Positions 61,504 through 64,000 of a DNA stretch of 64,000 bases are shown here, piece by piece (the first letter of the stretch is position 1; every line of letters starts with the position of its first letter). The notes beneath the pieces were generated by a model. That model did no database searches. It was not told the DNA's origin and saw only the letters and a list, made by a program, of their open reading frames with translations. This stretch comes from Bradyrhizobium sp. CIAT3101 (GTDB taxonomy: Bacteria > Pseudomonadota > Alphaproteobacteria > Rhizobiales > Xanthobacteraceae). A program made the translations under genes and the position numbers. The stretch is from positions 5,229,001 through 5,293,000 of the forward strand of contig NZ_CP121634.1 of the NCBI RefSeq assembly GCF_029714945.1, in the 5' to 3' direction.

Positions 61504-61926
61504 TCAGATCAGCAACAGAATTTTGAGTGCGAAGTAGATCCACATCGCCAGCAGCACCAGCACGCCGGCGAGCCAGACCGACGAGCGCCGGCCGAGATCG
61601 TTCGAGGTCACGAACACGCCGGCATGGGCAAAGCGCGTCACCACGAACACCCAGGACATCAGCACGATGAAGAGATCGGCGTGGCGGAGCGGCAGCGCCA
61701 GCGCGATCAGCGCATAGAACAGCACCGGCAGTTCGAACTGGTTGCGGTAGCAATTGGCGACCTGGGTGGCGCCCTTCGGCCAGTTCGGCTCGCCGAGCGC
61801 AATGTCGCGGATCTTGGTCTCGCCCGAGACCAGCGCATTCCGGCGCCCGAACACCATGCCGAGCAGGAGCGCGAAGGTGAGGCCGACCTGCACGAAGACC
61901 GGCAGCAGGACCATTTGAACAGACAT
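61504..61926 (-). CDS. MAPEG family membrane protein
   Basis: A 140-residue four-helix membrane protein of the MAPEG family (microsomal glutathione transferase-like). NCYRNQFELPVLFYALI contains the conserved Arg/Asn/Glu-rich segment between helices 1 and 2, and the following LPLRHADLFIVLMSWVFVV is typical. ATG 61926 has GGGAAAG upstream. Catalytic activity cannot be judged. It is upstream of rsmB in the same direction. Confidence 0.85.
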   Translation of the reverse strand: MSVQMVLLPVFVQVGLTFALLLGMVFGRRNALVSGETKIRDIALGEPNWPKGATQVANCYRNQFELPVLFYALIALALPLRHADLFIVLMSWVFVVTRFAHAGVFVTSNDLGRRSSVWLAGVLVLLAMWIYFALKILLLI

Positions 61927-62091
61927 CGGAACTTTCCCGTGAGGCGGCGTGCCGCAGCCCGTCATTAGCCGCGACTTCTGGCGCTGACAATCAACCAGTT
62001 GAACCGGCGTTCCCGCATCTGCGACCAACTGCCGGTCATTCAAGCGATTTTGGCCCCCTGGAGCCCGGCGAGAGAGCGCCAAGAGAGCAGC

Positions 62092-62709
62092 ATGAACACC
62101 CTGCCCAGCCTTTGGACCGAATCCGCCGACGGCCAGCTCGGCATCTGGATGTCGGCGCTGGCCGGCATCGCGGCAGCACTCGCGGTCGCGCTGGCAATGA
62201 CCGTGTATTTCCGGCTGGGATACCGGACCTGGCGCGACGTCGTCAGGCACGGCCTGGCCGTGCTCGCCGCCCTCGCCCTGCTCGCCTTTGCCGCCTACGA
62301 CATGCGCCACGCCGCGCTCGCCTATCTCGGCCTCAACCCGTCCAAGCCCGCGGTCGAGTTCGAGATCCGCATGCCGCGCGAAACGCTCGCGGCGGTCACC
62401 GCCGACACCCAGATCGAATTGCACACCGACCGCAACCAGACCCTCGCTCTGGTCAACGGCGTCAGCGATCTCACCGACGGACGCGCGTTGCTGCGCGGCG
62501 CGGTCGCGCTCAACCATCGCACCGCCGACCGGATGCTGGTGGTGAACCTGCCCGGCAAGGGCACGTTCGAATTCCGCCTGCGCCTGCCCGCCGAGCCGCA
62601 TCGCACCGAGCAGTTCGGCCCCTGGCATCTCGCCGACCGCATCGCCTCGCCGCTTGCAGGCGCCGTCGCGCCGCAGGACGACTACACGATCCGCTATCGC
62701 GTGCTTTAA
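62092..62709 (+). CDS. Conserved membrane protein, function unknown
   Basis: A 205-residue protein with two membrane helices (about 18-37 and 51-70) and a C-terminal 130-residue domain that should be periplasmic. The domain reads VEFEIRMPRETLAAVTADTQIELHTD and continues to YTIRYRVL; it looks beta-rich. I recognise no family. ATG 62092 has GAGAG upstream; the frame is open to 61999. The phosphodiesterase gene follows 68 bases later. Confidence 0.75.
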   Translation: MNTLPSLWTESADGQLGIWMSALAGIAAALAVALAMTVYFRLGYRTWRDVVRHGLAVLAALALLAFAAYDMRHAALAYLGLNPSKPAVEFEIRMPRETLAAVTADTQIELHTDRNQTLALVNGVSDLTDGRALLRGAVALNHRTADRMLVVNLPGKGTFEFRLRLPAEPHRTEQFGPWHLADRIASPLAGAVAPQDDYTIRYRVL

Positions 62710-62777
62710 ACTTTGTTCGATCGCAGGTTTTGCGCGCGCGTCATCGTTCCGACGTTTGCGCCGGCGATACTTCGCCC

Positions 62778-63620
62778 ATGTCCGAATTTCGCCTCACCCA
62801 GATTTCCGACACCCATCTCGGCCGGCGCTTTCCCGGCCTGATCGCGAACTTCCATCGCGTCAGCGAGCACATCACCGCTGGCAGGCCTGATCTCGTCATC
62901 AACACCGGCGATGTGTCCTTCGACGGTCCGACAAGCCGCGACGATATGCAGTTTGCAAAGGGCCTGCACGACGCGCTGCCCGTCGACTGCCGCTATGTTC
63001 CGGGCAATCACGACATCGGCGACAACCCCACCGCGATCGGGCCTGCGCCCAAGCCGCCGGTCGCGGAAGCACACCGCCAGCAGTTCCGCGACATCATCGG
63101 CGAGGATCATTGGTCGTTCGAGGCCGCGGGCTGGCGCTTCATCGGTCTCAACTCGCTCGCGATGAATTCAGGGCTCGCGTTCGAGGCCGAGCAGTTCGAC
63201 TGGCTCGCTTCAGACATTTCGCGCGTGAACGGCAAACCGGTCGCGCTGTTCATCCACAAGCCGCTGTTTCTCAACCTGCCCGACGACCCGGAAACTCCTG
63301 AGACCTCGATCCGCTACGTACCGCAGCCGGCGCGCGCGCGGCTGATCGAGATGTTTGCGCATGTTGATCTCCGTCTGATCGCCAGCGGTCACGTGCACCA
63401 GCGTCGCGACTTCACGTTCCGCCACACGCGCCACGTCTGGGCCCCGTCGGCGGGCTTCAAGATCAACGACGCCCGGCAGGACCGGATCGCAATCAAGGAG
63501 ACCGGCCTCGTCGAGTACCGCTTCGCCCCTGATAGCTTCGAAGTCCGCCACGTCCGCGCCGCCGGCCAGGTCGATGTCGATATCGAAGAGCTGTTCGCCC
63601 AGATGGGCGGCGAGCACTAG
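62778..63620 (+). CDS. Class III metallophosphoesterase
   Basis: A 280-residue calcineurin-like phosphoesterase, close to CpdA-type cyclic nucleotide phosphodiesterases. The metal-binding motifs follow in order: ISDTHLG (residues 9-15), INTGDVSFDG, VPGNHDIGDN, then LFIHKPLF and SGHVHQRRDF. All ligands are present. The substrate (cAMP or another phosphodiester) is not known. Confidence 0.9.
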   Translation: MSEFRLTQISDTHLGRRFPGLIANFHRVSEHITAGRPDLVINTGDVSFDGPTSRDDMQFAKGLHDALPVDCRYVPGNHDIGDNPTAIGPAPKPPVAEAHRQQFRDIIGEDHWSFEAAGWRFIGLNSLAMNSGLAFEAEQFDWLASDISRVNGKPVALFIHKPLFLNLPDDPETPETSIRYVPQPARARLIEMFAHVDLRLIASGHVHQRRDFTFRHTRHVWAPSAGFKINDARQDRIAIKETGLVEYRFAPDSFEVRHVRAAGQVDVDIEELFAQMGGEH

Positions 63621-63698
63621 CTCAACGCGCGGGCACCCAGCTCTACCTAATTACCTCTCTGCTTCAAATTTGGCCTTGGGATGCTTGATTTTGCCTAA

Positions 63699-63712
63699 TG
63701 ACAACGTTGTCA
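63699..63712 (+). promoter_or_regulatory. Perfect 14-base LacI-type operator
   Basis: TGACAACGTTGTCA is perfectly self-complementary and has the form of LacI/GalR-family sites with a central CG. It lies 51 bases before the start of the PLP-enzyme gene at the window end. No LacI gene is in the window; it may lie just beyond. Confidence 0.65.
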
Positions 63713-63763
63713 CCAACACATATCGTTCCCTTCAGCGGTCAAGAGCCGCGCGAGGGAGTAACG

Positions 63764-64000
63764 ATGCAGCTTTTGTCCCGGTGGGATAACCAGCGCCTGT
63801 CCACGACAACGCGGGGCATTCCCGTGGTCGATGGCCTCGCTGCCGAGGACGTTGGCAGCCAAGGCTGGCTGCCGGCACGGGGCGACCTCGCACTGCCCGC
63901 CCTCACGCTCGATGAGACCGCCTTCGCCGCCAATCGCGACCTCTTCCTGCGTTGGTGCCGGAGCGCCGGCGTTGCCGTTGCGCCCCACGCCAAGACGCCG
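63764..64000 (+). CDS. PLP-dependent amino acid deaminase/aldolase, 3' end cut
   Basis: The first 79 codons of a fold-type III PLP enzyme of the D-threonine aldolase/D-serine deaminase group (alanine racemase N-terminal domain). PLP-attaching Lys should be the one in VAPHAKTP, just at the window end. The N-terminal extension (IPVVDGLAAEDVGSQGW) matches the amino acid deaminase subgroup. GGGAG lies before ATG 63764, and a perfect operator-like palindrome lies upstream. Confidence 0.75.
   Translation, partial: MQLLSRWDNQRLSTTTRGIPVVDGLAAEDVGSQGWLPARGDLALPALTLDETAFAANRDLFLRWCRSAGVAVAPHAKTP

Noticed and set aside
1-64000. tRNA or rRNA genes and IS elements
   Set aside because: I looked for cloverleaf-like blocks, CCA ends, conserved rRNA sequences and transposase motifs in the gaps between genes and found none that I could support.

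Overview
The window looks like a chromosomal segment of an alphaproteobacterium of the Rhizobiales, most likely Bradyrhizobium or a close relative. The basis is the high G+C coding bias, the gene families present (DUF47-Pit, several TauE-type exporters, Liv-type ABC transporters, NnrU, Lin0512) and the mosaic intergenic palindromes typical of that group. This assignment is inferred from gene content; no database comparison was possible. I saw no rRNA, tRNA, CRISPR array, insertion sequence or prophage. About 75 protein genes are supported, including three or four that are very short or easily hidden by other frames.

Region by region. 0-4.3 kb: an edge-truncated gene, a TauE/SafE exporter, and a sugar-binding-type periplasmic protein translationally coupled to a GGDEF-EAL c-di-GMP enzyme. 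4.5-8.7 kb: radA, cvpA, purF, then a hidden orphan Imm8-type immunity gene. 8.7-12.1 kb: an SDR oxidoreductase, a secreted NHL propeller and an orphan branched-chain-type solute-binding protein. 12.3-16.2 kb: a YfgM-like protein, a small lipoprotein, der and a Tet-type MFS exporter, all on the minus strand. 16.4-23.2 kb: an acyl-CoA ligase, nnrU, a TonB-C-like protein, prfC, a guanidine exporter preceded by a two-hairpin guanidine-II riboswitch, then a DUF47-pit operon with a Pho-box-like site. 23.3-28.0 kb: a complete five-gene livGF-SBP-livHM operon.

28-37 kb is a mixed accessory region: PAS_5 protein, ArsC-like reductase, CsaA, TetR-TauE operon with operator-like repeats, GST, DUF429, a DUF2892-ECF sigma-AhpD-like operon, a serine beta-lactamase-like hydrolase and a serine-rich protein with an internal duplication. 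37-52 kb is rich in transcription factors and stress genes: ClC channel, a TPP enzyme, a His-rich PadR regulator, LysR, a divergent ohrR-ohr pair with two operators, a MarR-GNAT fusion with a palindrome touching its start codon, cupins, two SnoaL/SRPBCC proteins, Lrp and a TetR with two matching operators. 52.8-64 kb holds a deformylase paralogue that has lost metal ligands, AraC, an NylB-like hydrolase, an HNH nuclease of possible restriction type, guaA, cspA, rsmB, a MAPEG protein, a phosphodiesterase and the start of a PLP enzyme. Five nested palindromic repeats lie in this last part.

The most notable observations are the guanidine-II riboswitch with its visible Shine-Dalgarno-sequestering alternative pairing, the deformylase paralogue with Cys and His metal ligands replaced, the orphan Imm8 gene, the HNH nuclease with an N-terminal reader-like region, and several perfect operator palindromes that tie local regulators to their targets. 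No single locus can be declared a new system from sequence alone.
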